This document shows, piece after piece, positions 30,587 to 31,233 of a stretch of DNA of 31,233 bases. The stretch is from Bondarzewia mesenterica (Eukaryota > Basidiomycota > Agaricomycetes > Russulales > Bondarzewiaceae): positions 1-31,233 of the forward strand of contig SGPL01000395.1 in the NCBI GenBank assembly GCA_004802705.1. The letters run 5' to 3'. A program made the position numbers and the translations under genes. The notes under the pieces are model-generated. The model made no database searches, was not told the DNA's origin, and was given only the letters and a program-made list of their open reading frames with translations. Numbering within the stretch: position 1 is the stretch's first letter; every line of letters starts with the position of its first letter.

Positions 30587-31233
30587 AGCCTGATTGTTAT
30601 CTAATTTTTGGGGCCGCGCGCTCCCTCCGTGTTTACACCGTGTATGGACTGTATGTTGAACTCAACACGTACTTATTTTGCCGCATGGGTGGGCTTGAGA
30701 TTGAACCAGAATCGATCTCAGAATGCTCATGGTTTTTGAAGTGTAATTGATTTCGGTAAATGTCAGTCTCGTAGGACATGCCAATCCAAAAACGAAGAGC
30801 CCATCGTTGCAGTTAGACTCCTAACCGTCCGTCTGAGGGAGCGACGTTCAAAGGTGGGCAAAGCCTAACGACAAGCTTGCTCGCCTTACTATGTCTTAGA
30901 CAGACGGTCACCGGTCTACGTTGCAGTATGAACTCAAGTTGGGAAGTCTGCTAACCGCTGAACTTATATGTCCTACTGACCAAGAATCAGGCTGCGCCTC
31001 AGTAAATCCCTAAGTACTGTACCCCCACGTAGTTAGGCAAGGCGCTTAATCAATCACATGACCGTGAGAAGGGGGGATGCTAAGCAACGCACCTTGGGGG
31101 ACAGGGGACAGAGGCAATCTGCGAGAAAGTGACGGAAGCAGAATGACCATTGTGATGTGAGCAATGCCGCCGATGGGGCAATGGGAGGTGCAAGTGAAGA
31201 AGACTTGCACAAAACGGGGCCGAAAGCAAAAGA
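30587..31233. other. Right-edge stretch without recognisable gene
   Basis: No coding signal was found. A loose inverted repeat pairs CCGTCCGTCTGAG near 30826 with CTTAGACAGACGG near 30896 (about 11 of 13 bases). Confidence 0.5.

Noticed and set aside
30826..30908. Inverted repeat near the right edge as a transposon end
   Set aside because: Only about 11 of 13 bases pair, and no target duplication or second element feature was found.

Overview
The window looks like nuclear DNA of a basidiomycete fungus, most likely an agaricomycete. The genes are broken by many short GT-AG introns (about 46-99 bases). Several products belong to families typical of that group: a DUF6534-type membrane protein, a DUF6699-type protein, a degenerate kinase-like protein, an F-box-like protein and an HMG-box factor. 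No RNA gene, CRISPR array or prokaryotic feature was seen. All identifications come from reading the translated sequence; no database search was possible.

Layout. 1-1812 (+) is the 3' part of a CoA-dependent acyltransferase-like gene. 1942-2631 is a compact non-autonomous transposable element with long terminal inverted repeats. 3633-4730 (-) is a DUF6534-type membrane protein with a frame problem. 4910-5218 (+) is an orphan small open frame. 6113-7609 (-) is BUB3, the spindle-checkpoint WD40 protein. 8161-11021 (-) is a methionine/amino-acid permease of the MUP1/LAT type in about 19 exons, including exons of 14, 9, 1 and 15 bases. 11912-13003 (-) is an F-box-like protein. 14651-16387 (-) is an HMG-box transcription factor. 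A gene-poor stretch of about 5 kb follows. 21435-22433 (+) is an HhH-GPD DNA glycosylase. 24336-26533 (+) is a proline-rich DUF6699-type protein. 29440-30586 (+) is a damaged kinase-like gene. The last 650 bases hold nothing recognisable.

The genes do not form a pathway or cluster; this is ordinary fungal chromosome with housekeeping genes (BUB3, permease, DNA glycosylase) among lineage-specific families. The most unusual observation is in the permease. The conserved protein is recovered only if a single-nucleotide exon (position 9193) is spliced in, and an easier but probably wrong gene model exists. A second theme is that four genes each need a one-base correction to keep the family reading frame, three of them at or beside homopolymer runs. 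That points either to assembly errors or to recent decay.
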